A program made the position numbers and the translations under genes. A stretch of 64,000 bases of DNA, from assembly GCA_902776565.1 (NCBI GenBank), contig CACYQN010000013.1, positions 1 to 64,000 on the forward strand, read 5' to 3'. Source of the DNA: an uncultured Bacteroidia bacterium. Its GTDB lineage: Bacteria; Bacteroidota; Bacteroidia; Bacteroidales; ML635J-15. Shown here in pieces: positions 16,359-24,517 of this stretch; position 1 is the first letter of the stretch; each line of letters begins with the position of its first letter. A model generated the notes under the pieces. That model saw only the letters and a program-made list of their open reading frames with translations, did not search any database and was not told the origin of the DNA.

Positions 16359-19300
16359 ATGTATTTCAAGATATTTGCATTTGCGATTTTACTTTTCTCG
16401 GTATCGCTGGCTAACGCTCAGGTCAACGGCGGATTTACCGATGATTTTTCGGATGGCGATTTCACAGCGAACCCGCAGTGGACGGGCGAAACAGCAAAAT
16501 TCCAGGTTAACGGAGGAGAACTCCAGCTCAACGATTCCGAAGCCTCCACAGCAATGCTTTCGACCGAATGCCGAGCAATTGATGGCGCCGAATGGATTTT
16601 TACTGTAAGATACGCCTTCAATCCTTCCTCCAACAACTTCTGCGATGTCTATATAGTTTCCGACAATGCCAATCCGTTTTCGTGCACTGCCGGCTATTTC
16701 GTCAGGGTGTGCGGGGTTTCCACTACCGACAATGTATGCCTATATCGCAAAAATGCTTCATCGTCAAACAAAATCATCGACGGTCGCGCACTTACGCTAG
16801 GGACAAGCAACACTTTCAAAATCAAGGTTACACGTTCCATCGATGGCGAGTGGAAACTTTATACCGACATAAACGACGAGGGAACATACACCCTCGAAGG
16901 CGAAACCACCGATTTGACATACTCGGCATCAAGGTATTTCGGCCTTGCCTGCAAATATACGGTCTCGAATGCTGCAAAAATGTGGTTCGACGATATTTCC
17001 GTTTCGGGAACATACACGGTTGATACAGAGCCTCCTGCATTGGTTTCGGCACGCTTCACAAGCGAAAACAGCATTCTGCTCTCGTTCGATGAGGAAATCG
17101 ACGAGGAAAGCATAAGTGCATCAAATTTCAGTATGGGCAACGGCATAGGTCAGGCAAGTTCTGCGACTTTGCAGGAAGGCGATGCAAGAAAAATTGTTCT
17201 AACATTCGGAGGCAGTTTCACAAGCGGTACCACCTACACATTGACATACGGCGGAATCTCAGATAGCGAAGGAAATACTTTGGCAACTTCCACTACGCAG
17301 ATGACTTTCGTAGAAGCCGGAACTGGCTCGGTGGTTATCAACGAGATTATGGCCGACCCGACACCAGTCGTAGGTCTGCCCGAAAGCGAATACATCGAAC
17401 TTTACAACAATTCGCCCGATGCAATAAACCTCGAAGGCTGGACTTTGAAAATCGGCACGACTTCGAAGACACTCGATGCATATACGCTGTATCCGTCGGA
17501 GTATGTGGTGATTTGTCGCACAGGCAATGATACGCTTTTCTACGACATTACAAATATTCTGCCCCTAAGCCTTTCGGCGACTGCGTTGACAAACGGCGGT
17601 ACAACCATCACGCTGTACAACGAGTTTATGTCGGAGGTTGACAAGATTACATACTCGTCGGCATGGTACAGGAATGCAGGCAAGAAGGACGGTGGATGGT
17701 CGCTCGAACGCATCGACCCGAATAACCGTTGCGAGCAATCGACCAACTGGCGGGCATCCGAAAACGAAAATGGCGGAACTCCGGGAAGACAGAACTCAAT
17801 TTTCGGACCAAATGTTGACGAAACGGCTCCGTCGATTATGGATTTAAGCATAAATTCGGCAAACGAACTGCATCTTACTTTTTCCGAAACCATTGATACA
17901 ACAACGCTTTCGCTCGACAACTTTTCGCTCGACAACGACTACGGCAACCCCGTTTATGCAGGAATGGACGCCAATAATCCCAACTTGCTGGTGCTTATGT
18001 TCGGAGTATCGTTCGAGCAGAACCGCATCTACAACCTTACGGTGGAAAACATAGCCGACCTTTGCGGAAATGTCATGGAAAGGCAGACGGTGCAGTTCTC
18101 GACTGTTCCAGTTGCTTTCAACACAATAGTAGTCAGCGAGATAATGTCAAAGCCATCGCCAGTGGTAGGCTTACCTGATGCTAAGTATGTGGAGATTTAC
18201 AACCGTAGCGACAATGCTGTAAGTTTGTCGGGGTGGAAAATTGCGCTTGGCTCAACGACTAAGGCTTTGCCGTCGGTAATCATAAATGCCAAGTCGTATC
18301 TGGTGCTTACCTCTGCCGACAATGCTTTCCTTTTCGAAGATTTTGAGAATGTCGTTGGTGTGGACGGTATGCCGTCGTTTGCGCAGGGAGGAACAACGAT
18401 TTCGCTCTACGACAAGAACGACAATATAATCCACACGCTTACTTTCTCGTCGTCGTGGCACGACGACAATTTCAAGGCACAGGGCGGATATTCGCTTGAA
18501 ATGGTTGACCTCGACAATCCGTGCGAAGGTGCAGCCAACTGGCGTTCTACTCTCGACCGTCGCGGTGGTACGCCCGGAACACAGAACTCGGTCAACGCAA
18601 CCAATCCCGACAGGATTATGCCATATCCGACCGATGCCGAGGTGGTAAACGATACCGTGGTCGTGTATTTCAGCGAAGTTGTTTTGCCTGAAATGATTAG
18701 TACGCAGAATTTCAGTGTCGAGGAATTTGGAAATCCGACATTTGTGAAAATTATTGAGCCTCAGCTTACAGTTGTAAAAATGAAGTTCAACGCCGAAATA
18801 CAGCGTGGCAAGGTCTATATGCTCAATGTAAGCGAAAATATTACCGACTGTAGCGGAAACAATGTCGAGGTTAATACGCAAATTAGGTTTGGAATTGGCG
18901 TGCAGGCGGAATACAACGACTTGGCAATAAACGAATTGCTGTTCAATCCTTATTCTGGTGGCAGCGACTTTGTAGAACTTTACAATCGTTCCGACAAGGT
19001 CATCGACCTGAAGGATTTGTGGATTTCGAACACCAACGACGACGGTTCCGTAAAGGATTCGTACCAGATTACAAATATCAGCCGACTGATACTTCCGCAG
19101 GAATATTGCGCTTTCAGCACCGACATTGCCGACCTTTACAATCACTATACAATCGAGCATTCCGAAAATCTCTACAAGGTCGCCAAGATGCCTTCGATGC
19201 CCGACGACAAGGGGACAATCATAATCACAGGTCGCGCCTTCGATACCATAGACATTGTTAGCTACAACAAGTCCCAGCATTACAGGCTGTTGAGTTCGCA

Positions 19301-19757
19301 GGACGGTGTTTCGCTCGAAAGGATAAACTACGATGTGCCGTCGTCGGACGAAAGCAACTGGCATTCGGCAGCGCAGGACGCAGGTTTTGCAACGCCCGGA
19401 TATGTAAATTCGCAGTTCCACGAGATTGGCGAGATTGAATCGCAGATAACCTTGAGCAGCGAGGTCTTCTCGCCCGACAACGACGGCTACGACGACCAGC
19501 TTGTCATAACCTACAGCCTCGATGTGGCTGGCTACAGCGGCACTATTGCGGTGTACTCGACCAACGGCAGGCTCGTGCAGACACTTGTCAACAACCGCAG
19601 CCTCGGCTCTGTCGGTAATATCGTGTGGGACGGCTTCGATGCACAGAACCGCCTTTGCCCGGCAGGAATTTACATCGTGTATGTCGAGCTTTTCAACCTC
19701 GAAGGCAAGAAGATTGTGGAGAAGCACGTAGTTTCAATAAATTCGCGCGTGGACTAG
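16359..19757 (+). CDS. Large exported protein with three lamin-tail domains and a T9SS-type end
   Basis: 1132 aa from the ATG at 16359, which gives a clean signal peptide (MYFKIFAFAILLFSVSLANA). The frame is open to 16272, but TACTTTTG (16329-16336) is a good -7 element placing the transcript start just before 16359. Domains: a concanavalin-like DDFSDG...QW module at the N-terminus (~20-230), Ig-like SbsA-type modules (PPALVSARFTSEN; APSIMDLSIN), and three lamin-tail domains beginning VVINEIMADP (~322), VVSEIMSKPSP (~586) and LAINELLFNP (~850). The C-terminus (~1025-1132; FSPDNDGYDDQL, then GIYIVYVELFN) resembles gliding-motility/T9SS C-terminal domains. Probably surface-exposed and adhesive or carbohydrate-related. 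The next gene starts at the base after its stop. Confidence 0.85.
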   Translation: MYFKIFAFAILLFSVSLANAQVNGGFTDDFSDGDFTANPQWTGETAKFQVNGGELQLNDSEASTAMLSTECRAIDGAEWIFTVRYAFNPSSNNFCDVYIVSDNANPFSCTAGYFVRVCGVSTTDNVCLYRKNASSSNKIIDGRALTLGTSNTFKIKVTRSIDGEWKLYTDINDEGTYTLEGETTDLTYSASRYFGLACKYTVSNAAKMWFDDISVSGTYTVDTEPPALVSARFTSENSILLSFDEEIDEESISASNFSMGNGIGQASSATLQEGDARKIVLTFGGSFTSGTTYTLTYGGISDSEGNTLATSTTQMTFVEAGTGSVVINEIMADPTPVVGLPESEYIELYNNSPDAINLEGWTLKIGTTSKTLDAYTLYPSEYVVICRTGNDTLFYDITNILPLSLSATALTNGGTTITLYNEFMSEVDKITYSSAWYRNAGKKDGGWSLERIDPNNRCEQSTNWRASENENGGTPGRQNSIFGPNVDETAPSIMDLSINSANELHLTFSETIDTTTLSLDNFSLDNDYGNPVYAGMDANNPNLLVLMFGVSFEQNRIYNLTVENIADLCGNVMERQTVQFSTVPVAFNTIVVSEIMSKPSPVVGLPDAKYVEIYNRSDNAVSLSGWKIALGSTTKALPSVIINAKSYLVLTSADNAFLFEDFENVVGVDGMPSFAQGGTTISLYDKNDNIIHTLTFSSSWHDDNFKAQGGYSLEMVDLDNPCEGAANWRSTLDRRGGTPGTQNSVNATNPDRIMPYPTDAEVVNDTVVVYFSEVVLPEMISTQNFSVEEFGNPTFVKIIEPQLTVVKMKFNAEIQRGKVYMLNVSENITDCSGNNVEVNTQIRFGIGVQAEYNDLAINELLFNPYSGGSDFVELYNRSDKVIDLKDLWISNTNDDGSVKDSYQITNISRLILPQEYCAFSTDIADLYNHYTIEHSENLYKVAKMPSMPDDKGTIIITGRAFDTIDIVSYNKSQHYRLLSSQDGVSLERINYDVPSSDESNWHSAAQDAGFATPGYVNSQFHEIGEIESQITLSSEVFSPDNDGYDDQLVITYSLDVAGYSGTIAVYSTNGRLVQTLVNNRSLGSVGNIVWDGFDAQNRLCPAGIYIVYVELFNLEGKKIVEKHVVSINSRVD

Positions 19758-20120
19758 ATGCGAAAACTTCTGGTAATCATATTGATGTCGCTTCCTTTGC
19801 TTTTCGTGCAGTCGTGCGAAAATTCCTGCAACATGACACGGCAAATAAAACTTCTTACAGAACGCAAATGGATAAACGATACTTACATCGACTATTCCAT
19901 AAATCAGGAATTTAGTGTAATTCCAGAGCAATATGAGTTCTCTGCTGACGGCTCCCTGACAAAAATCAAAAGCAATGACACTATCTATGGCAATTGGTCA
20001 ATTCCAGAGTGCAATTATTTGAAAATAAATGCAATGACTTTCAAGATTGCAGAATTGTCGCGAAAAATGATGGTGTTGAGATATGGCGACAGCGACTTTA
20101 TATATAGGTCTGTAAATTAA
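19758..20120 (+). CDS. Small putative lipoprotein
   Basis: 120 aa. The signal peptide ends in a lipobox-like LLFVQSC (Cys ~20), so lipid anchoring is expected. The mature part has the pattern of small lipocalin-like Bacteroidetes lipoproteins: a hydrophobic LLTERKW start, YEFSADGSLT, YGNWSI, and a closing MVLRYGDSDFIY strand. No function can be assigned. It starts directly after the lamin-tail gene's stop and is likely its operon partner. Confidence 0.72.
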   Translation: MRKLLVIILMSLPLLFVQSCENSCNMTRQIKLLTERKWINDTYIDYSINQEFSVIPEQYEFSADGSLTKIKSNDTIYGNWSIPECNYLKINAMTFKIAELSRKMMVLRYGDSDFIYRSVN

Positions 20121-20141
20121 GAATTATCCTTTCGTCCCGAG

Positions 20142-20717
20142 ATGCAAAATATTCTCAGCATAGCAACACGCCAAGAACTGCGCGACTGGTATCTTGTCAA
20201 CGCCAAGCAGGAAACCGAAATGTATCTGCGGGTAAACCGTTCGTGGACGCCAAAGGAAAACACCGTAATGTATGTTGATGCTGTTGAAGAGGCGTTATGT
20301 TTCGGATGGATTGATTCAACCAGTAGAAAAATTGATGGTGTTGCGTATTCGCGTTTTTCACCACGGCGCAAAGGCAGCAACTGGACGGAACTGAACAAGG
20401 CGCGTTGCCGCAGGCTTATCTCGCTTGGGCTTATGACCGAGGCAGGAATTTCTGTTCTTCCCGACATTGACAAAAGCCACTTCAAGATTGACGACTGGAT
20501 ACTTTCGCAGTTGCAAGCCGATGCAAAAGTCTGGGAATTTTTACAGTCGTGTCCGCAACTGTTTGTCCGTGTGCGCGTTGACAACATCCGTTTCTACGAA
20601 AAGATGAAACGCCACGAAGATGCACAACGTCAACTTGACAAGCTAATATCATCGGCACGCTGTGGCAAGATTTATGGGGAATGGAACGACCGAGGTCGTT
20701 TGGATGACAATGGATGA
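20142..20717 (+). CDS. YdeI/OmpD-associated family protein
   Basis: 191 aa cytoplasmic protein with the family hallmarks WYLVNAKQETEMYLRVN at the N-terminus, YVDAVEEALCFGWIDS (~45-60), RFSPRRKGSNWTELN (~70-85) and a basic, alpha-helical C-terminus. YdeI-family proteins are widespread; links to bacteriocin or antimicrobial-peptide protection come from a few homologues and are not demonstrated generally. It follows the lipoprotein gene by 21 bases in the same direction. Confidence 0.85.
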   Translation: MQNILSIATRQELRDWYLVNAKQETEMYLRVNRSWTPKENTVMYVDAVEEALCFGWIDSTSRKIDGVAYSRFSPRRKGSNWTELNKARCRRLISLGLMTEAGISVLPDIDKSHFKIDDWILSQLQADAKVWEFLQSCPQLFVRVRVDNIRFYEKMKRHEDAQRQLDKLISSARCGKIYGEWNDRGRLDDNG

Positions 20718-20783
20718 ATCTGCTAATAAAAAAGGTTGCTATATACGTGTTGACGCAATGTGCTTTTGTACTATGCACTCTGA

Positions 20784-20923
20784 GTCATTCCACAAGACAA
20801 AGCGAACCGACTAAGGAACGTGTCGTGTGAGCCTGTCTATGCGGAATCTCCATCGAAATCTCTTTTCACGGGAGATTCCGCCCACGTTCCGCATCGCGTT
20901 ATTGTTCTAACTTGCGGAATGAC
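20784..20923 (-). repeat. Dispersed palindromic repeat, family A, copy 2
   Basis: Inverted copy of the 7159-7320 repeat, 140 bp, with ends GTCATTCC(A) and CGGAATGAC. The internal hairpin is GCGGAATCTCC (20841-20851) with GGAGATTCCGC (20871-20881). It occupies most of the 320-base gap between the YdeI-like gene and the SHOCT protein; nothing else is seen in the gap. Confidence 0.85.
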
Positions 20924-21038
20924 AGTTCAGTAGCACATATTTTAGTCAACTTGTATATAAGTTCCCATTAAAAAATCCATCTATCCATAATTCTATCACC
21001 ATTTTCGTTATTTTTGCGCCCGAATAAAAAAACATAAA

Positions 21039-21650
21039 ATGAAAAAACTTATTACAATTGCATTCATAGCACTCAGCTTGTGCGCATCGACACAAATAGT
21101 TACATATCAAGACATTGTAAACCATGTGTCGGCAAAAGACCTTACAGGGAGAAAAGGTGGCGACAACATAACCGCATACACCGCTTCGGATGGAGTTACA
21201 TACAAGCCGGGTTCTACAATTACATACGGCTACCCAACAAATGGTAAGTACTATGTGTATTTCAGGGACGTAACCTCGAGTATTCTCGGTTCGTTGTCGG
21301 AAGACGAATACACAACGGCTGCGCAATCGGCTGCAAATCAAGAAATTTACGAAAGGGTTGAAAACAGAAGCGGTGGTGTTGCTACAATCAAGAAGATTCA
21401 ATGCCTACCAGTTGACCCATACAATAGGAACAACTGCGGATGCAAGATTTACTTAGTGTTGAACAGAGGTGGACTTGCTTGCACCAACTTTGAGGAAGCA
21501 ATTGCAGTAGGCGAGATACAGACGAAGATGAACGATTCGGACGCTGCAATCCAGGAACTCAAGAAGTGGAAAGAAAAACTTGACCTTCAGATTATTACTC
21601 AAGAAGAATACGACGCAAAGAAAGCCGAACTTATGAAGTTCATCAAATAA
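21039..21650 (+). CDS. Exported protein with a SHOCT-like C-terminus
   Basis: 203 aa. Signal peptide MKKLITIAFIALSLCAST, a middle region with no family I recognise (four Cys, including CxC), and a C-terminal SHOCT-type segment: LKKWKEKLDLQIITQEEYDA followed by KKAELMKFI. SHOCT is a short helical domain found at protein ends, of unclear function. TATTTTTG (21009-21016) lies 22 bases before the ATG. Stands alone between repeat-filled gaps. Confidence 0.75.
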   Translation: MKKLITIAFIALSLCASTQIVTYQDIVNHVSAKDLTGRKGGDNITAYTASDGVTYKPGSTITYGYPTNGKYYVYFRDVTSSILGSLSEDEYTTAAQSAANQEIYERVENRSGGVATIKKIQCLPVDPYNRNNCGCKIYLVLNRGGLACTNFEEAIAVGEIQTKMNDSDAAIQELKKWKEKLDLQIITQEEYDAKKAELMKFIK

Positions 21651-21750
21651 TATTTATGGATTTCTGTTCAGAACTCAAGATAGTTGTAGGCTCTTGCCTG
21701 CGACGTAATCTTTACAAGGCTCTGCCTTGAATATGCACCAATTTCACCGT

Positions 21751-21775
21751 CCTTCGGGATTTGTACTCCCGAAGG
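21751..21775. repeat. CCTTCGGGA hairpin, copy 1
   Basis: CCTTCGGGA (21751-21759) pairs perfectly with TCCCGAAGG (21767-21775) around a 7-base loop, without a T tract. GAATATAAGGAT follows, as it does after copy 2. The 248-base gap 21651-21898 holds this repeat and the next gene's promoter. Confidence 0.7.
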
Positions 21776-21836
21776 CTCGAATATAAGGATATTTTATCCG
21801 CCCAATCACAAAGCATTGTACCAATCCTATTTTTTT

Positions 21837-21867
21837 ATTGCACAATAGAAAATAATACATATATTTG
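21837..21867 (+). promoter_or_regulatory. Promoter of the 21899 lipoprotein gene
   Basis: ATTG (21837-21840), 19 bases, TATATTTG (21860-21867). A purine-rich GAAAGGTAAG stretch (21886-21895) lies 4-13 bases before the ATG and may act as a ribosome binding site. Confidence 0.55.
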
Positions 21868-21898
21868 TGTCAATTATATTTAAACGAAAGGTAAGATT

Positions 21899-22489
21899 AT
21901 GAAAAAGTCAGTTTTATTATCACTGCTTGTTGTAGCAATGGGAGTGATGGTATTTGTGGGATGCGAAAAGCCAGAGCCGATAGAACCGCACGATAGTGCT
22001 AGACAATCAACTATTGATACGATAGATACAGTTTGTACTTATACGGCAAGTGTAACGCGTATAAATATTAATCCGGATTTTGGTAGTTGTGCAGGTCGAA
22101 TTCCAGACGAAGACTTCTTGATAGTAGACTATGACTATAACATGGAAGGAAATGACTACGATGCTTATTGGGTGCTTCTTATTAATGACGAAGAGAGATA
22201 CGAAAATTTATTAGGATATTGTGAATATATGTACCCACATGAAATTGAACTTCCAGTAATAGATTTTAATAAATCAAGTGTTTTCCTTATGCTTGCTACA
22301 GCGCATTGCCCTTTAAATGATGAGATATGTTTTACAATTGAAAAAAGTGAGATACAAAAGAATATTATTGATGTAGTTGTACAGCAAGGAGTATGTCATG
22401 ATGCTCGTGGGTGGATGGGTATATTCTATACTGATAGGAAATGCTCAGAAAATGATGAATACGAAATAAATATTAATAGGATATGGTAA
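21899..22489 (+). CDS. Putative lipoprotein of unknown function
   Basis: 196 aa with a signal peptide and lipobox (VMVFVGC, Cys ~22), then an acidic, Asp/Tyr-rich domain containing several cysteines (SCAG, CEYM, AHCP, EICF, GVCH, RKCS) that could form disulphides in the periplasm. No recognised family. AT-rich relative to neighbouring housekeeping genes. Monocistronic by position. Confidence 0.7.
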   Translation: MKKSVLLSLLVVAMGVMVFVGCEKPEPIEPHDSARQSTIDTIDTVCTYTASVTRININPDFGSCAGRIPDEDFLIVDYDYNMEGNDYDAYWVLLINDEERYENLLGYCEYMYPHEIELPVIDFNKSSVFLMLATAHCPLNDEICFTIEKSEIQKNIIDVVVQQGVCHDARGWMGIFYTDRKCSENDEYEININRIW

Positions 22490-22541
22490 ATCTCAATAAT
22501 GTTAAGAGATTAATAAATACAATTGTCTGCTTATTTCCTGT

Positions 22542-22590
22542 CCTTCGGGATTTGTAACCTTTAGCTCGCCCCTATGGGCAATCCCGAAGG
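22542..22590. repeat. CCTTCGGGA hairpin, copy 2
   Basis: CCTTCGGGA (22542-22550) pairs with TCCCGAAGG (22582-22590). The longer loop contains a second hairpin GCCC-CTAT-GGGC (22568-22579). GAATATAAGGAT follows as in copy 1, then a degenerate repeat of TTTGTAACCTT. A GCTTCGACAGGCTCA segment lies at ~22716; a related one is near 44870. Confidence 0.65.
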
Positions 22591-22749
22591 TAAGAATATA
22601 AGGATTTGTAACCTTCAGCTCGTTGCCTTAAGCAACAATCCAATATGCAAATAATGCATTATAAACAACAACATTATTGCTCGCGACAGGATTGTAAAGG
22701 AATAAATAGGGTTTGCTTCGACAGGCTCAGCATAAATACATTTCATTTT

Positions 22750-22788
22750 AAGACGACAGATGCGGTTTTCGTGTCTGCCGTCTTTTTA
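22750..22788 (+). terminator. Hairpin/terminator between convergent genes
   Basis: AAGACGACAGA pairs with TCTGCCGTCTT (one mismatch) and is followed by TTTTT on the plus strand, giving a plausible terminator for rightward transcription. On the minus strand it could also end the kinase gene, but the T tract there is weak. Confidence 0.6.
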
Positions 22789-22792
22789 ATTT

Positions 22793-23773
22793 CTACGCCA
22801 GTTTTGCTATTTCGTCCTTGATTCTCGTCCAGCGTTTTGCGTCCATTGTAGCACCAACGACTTCGATAACGTTTCCTGCAATAATGTTACCAGTCATTAC
22901 GCACTTGTCGAGTGACCAGTTGTTTACAAGACCGTATATGAAGCCTGCTGCAAAATTGTCACCGGCGGCGGTGGTATCGACGCGCTTTGCTGGGAATTCG
23001 GGCTCGCAATCCTTGTAGTTCCCGTGCTTAACCCACGCACCGTGCTTTCCAATCTTCACCACGGCAATGTCGCAAAGAGTAGAAATCATATCAAGGGCGG
23101 CTTCGGGGTCCTTGCCATCGGTAAATGCTGCGGCTTCCTCCTCGTTTGCAAAAACTATATCAACATATTTCTCGATGAGATAACGCAAAAATTCAAGATT
23201 TTCCTCAACCACATTGTAACTTGCCAAGTCGAGCGAAACTTTAAGTCCGTTCTCCTTCGCCAGCGACATAGCCTTTTCTATAAGCTCGTGGTTTATAATC
23301 AGATACCCTTCGACGTGAAGTATGTCGTAACCTAAAAAAGTAGTTGCATTAATATCGTCGGCAGTCATTTCGGCGGCTGCCCCAAGGTAAGTCGCAAAAG
23401 TCCGTTCCGAATCCTGGCTTACGAGAGCCACAGCACGTCCGCTCGGAGTTTCGCTCTTTATAAGTCGTGGCAAAACACCAGTACGCTTCATATCGCTTGC
23501 AAAAAAGTCGCCAACCTCGTCGGGACCAATCTTGCCGACATAACCTGTTTCGATGCCCATATTAGCAAGACTGCGGATTGTATTTGCGGCAGAACCACCG
23601 CTTGCCATAGTGCGCGGAAATGCGCTTGTTTCCAACTGTATCTTTTCGCTTAATTCACTATCAACCAACTGCATACTACCCTTTGGCAGATTGAGTTTTT
23701 CCAAAACATTGTCGCTGTCGATAACGGTCATTATATCAACCAATGCGTTTCCAAGTCCTATTACCTTTGCCAT
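22793..23773 (-). CDS. PfkB-family sugar/nucleoside kinase
   Basis: 326 aa from the ATG at 23773; the frame opens at 23809 but the promoter overlaps that region. PfkB signature 1 region: SGGSAANTIRSLANMG (~45-60). Signature 2: DTTAAGDNFAAGFIYGL (~265-281), with the catalytic base Asp in AAGDN where most relatives have GAGD. The set of motifs resembles adenosine kinase/fructokinase-type members common in Bacteroidetes. It phosphorylates a sugar or nucleoside with ATP; adenosine is the usual annotation, but the substrate cannot be read reliably. Single gene with its own promoter. Confidence 0.85.
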   Translation of the reverse strand: MAKVIGLGNALVDIMTVIDSDNVLEKLNLPKGSMQLVDSELSEKIQLETSAFPRTMASGGSAANTIRSLANMGIETGYVGKIGPDEVGDFFASDMKRTGVLPRLIKSETPSGRAVALVSQDSERTFATYLGAAAEMTADDINATTFLGYDILHVEGYLIINHELIEKAMSLAKENGLKVSLDLASYNVVEENLEFLRYLIEKYVDIVFANEEEAAAFTDGKDPEAALDMISTLCDIAVVKIGKHGAWVKHGNYKDCEPEFPAKRVDTTAAGDNFAAGFIYGLVNNWSLDKCVMTGNIIAGNVIEVVGATMDAKRWTRIKDEIAKLA

Positions 23774-23793
23774 AGTTTCAAAAATTTGTGTTG

Positions 23794-23823
23794 CAAATAT
23801 AGTAATCAATGGACAATTGACAA
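23794..23823 (-). promoter_or_regulatory. Promoter of the PfkB kinase gene
   Basis: On the minus strand: TTG (23823-23821), 19 bases, TATATTTG (23801-23794), then 20 bases to the ATG. Confidence 0.55.
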
Positions 23824-23920
23824 TGGATAATGAAGAATTGATAATGGATAATGGACAATGAACAATTGATAATGGATAATGAACAATGGATAATTGATAA
23901 TGGACAATGGATAATTGGCT
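23810..23920. repeat. Degenerate tandem repeat of GATAATGGACAATTGA type
   Basis: About 110 bases built from shuffled words GGATAATG, GACAATGG, AACAATTG and AATTGATA, with no fixed period and no coding potential. Similar low-complexity tracts sit between genes in other Bacteroidales. It is followed by a small GGCTAAA/TTTAGCC hairpin and GCCTGTTA direct repeats (23936-23951). Confidence 0.7.
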
Positions 23921-23954
23921 AAATGTCTTTTAGCCTGTTAGCCTGTTAGCCTTC

Positions 23955-24515
23955 TTAAAACTGATAACTAATCTTCACGACTGGATTTGAGTAGATTGAG
24001 TACATCGATTCGTTGAAATTGTACATCACAGACAAAAGCATATAAGAGCGCTGACTTATAGGCACTTGGAATCCAAGTCCGAGCATAGGGGAAGCTATCC
24101 ACATAGGTTCTTCTCCCGAAAATGCCGTGTAGAACCTGCCCATATTGGTGTAGGAAAACTGTCCGTAGATGAGTATGCCCATATCGGTTCTGAAAAAAGG
24201 GATAAGGTCGCCGAGGCTCTTTATAACAGTGAAACTGGCGAACACCGAACCTCCGAAAATGCTACCCTTGAAGTTGTATTCTTCCGAATAGACAAACACA
24301 TAGTCAATCCCGACTCCTGCCGAAAGCCTGTTTGTAATACGGTAGCCAACTTCGGGACTAAGCGAAATCTGCGTCACTGTTCCGAAACCCATGTCGAGGT
24401 TGCCGCCAAAAAATATACGCTGTACGGGTGATGGCGGAGGGTCCTTTTCGAGATACTGCGCACTGAGTCCCAATGCCAGCGACATCAATAATATGGACAG
24501 CAGTATCTTCTTCAT
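23955..24515 (-). CDS. Outer-membrane beta-barrel protein
   Basis: 186 aa with a signal peptide (MKKILLSILLMSLALGLSAQ) and alternating strand-like segments (GYRITNRLSAGVGIDYVFVY and similar), ending in an aromatic C-terminal residue (VKISYQF), the outer-membrane barrel signature. Probably an 8-stranded OmpW/OmpX-like or porin-type barrel. Its ATG lies 2 bases after the stop of the GH3/beta-lactamase gene, so it is the second gene of that operon. Confidence 0.8.
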   Translation of the reverse strand: MKKILLSILLMSLALGLSAQYLEKDPPPSPVQRIFFGGNLDMGFGTVTQISLSPEVGYRITNRLSAGVGIDYVFVYSEEYNFKGSIFGGSVFASFTVIKSLGDLIPFFRTDMGILIYGQFSYTNMGRFYTAFSGEEPMWIASPMLGLGFQVPISQRSYMLLSVMYNFNESMYSIYSNPVVKISYQF

Positions 24516-24517
24516 TA

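Noticed and set aside
18252..19727. 491-codon open frame on the minus strand inside the lamin-tail gene
   Set aside because: It lies entirely antisense to a well-supported gene, has no promoter or family motif, and its Val/Arg/Cys-rich composition is what codon bias on the other strand produces.
23810..23920. GATAATGG tract considered as a regular tandem repeat or CRISPR
   Set aside because: The words are shuffled without a fixed period, and there are no spacers.
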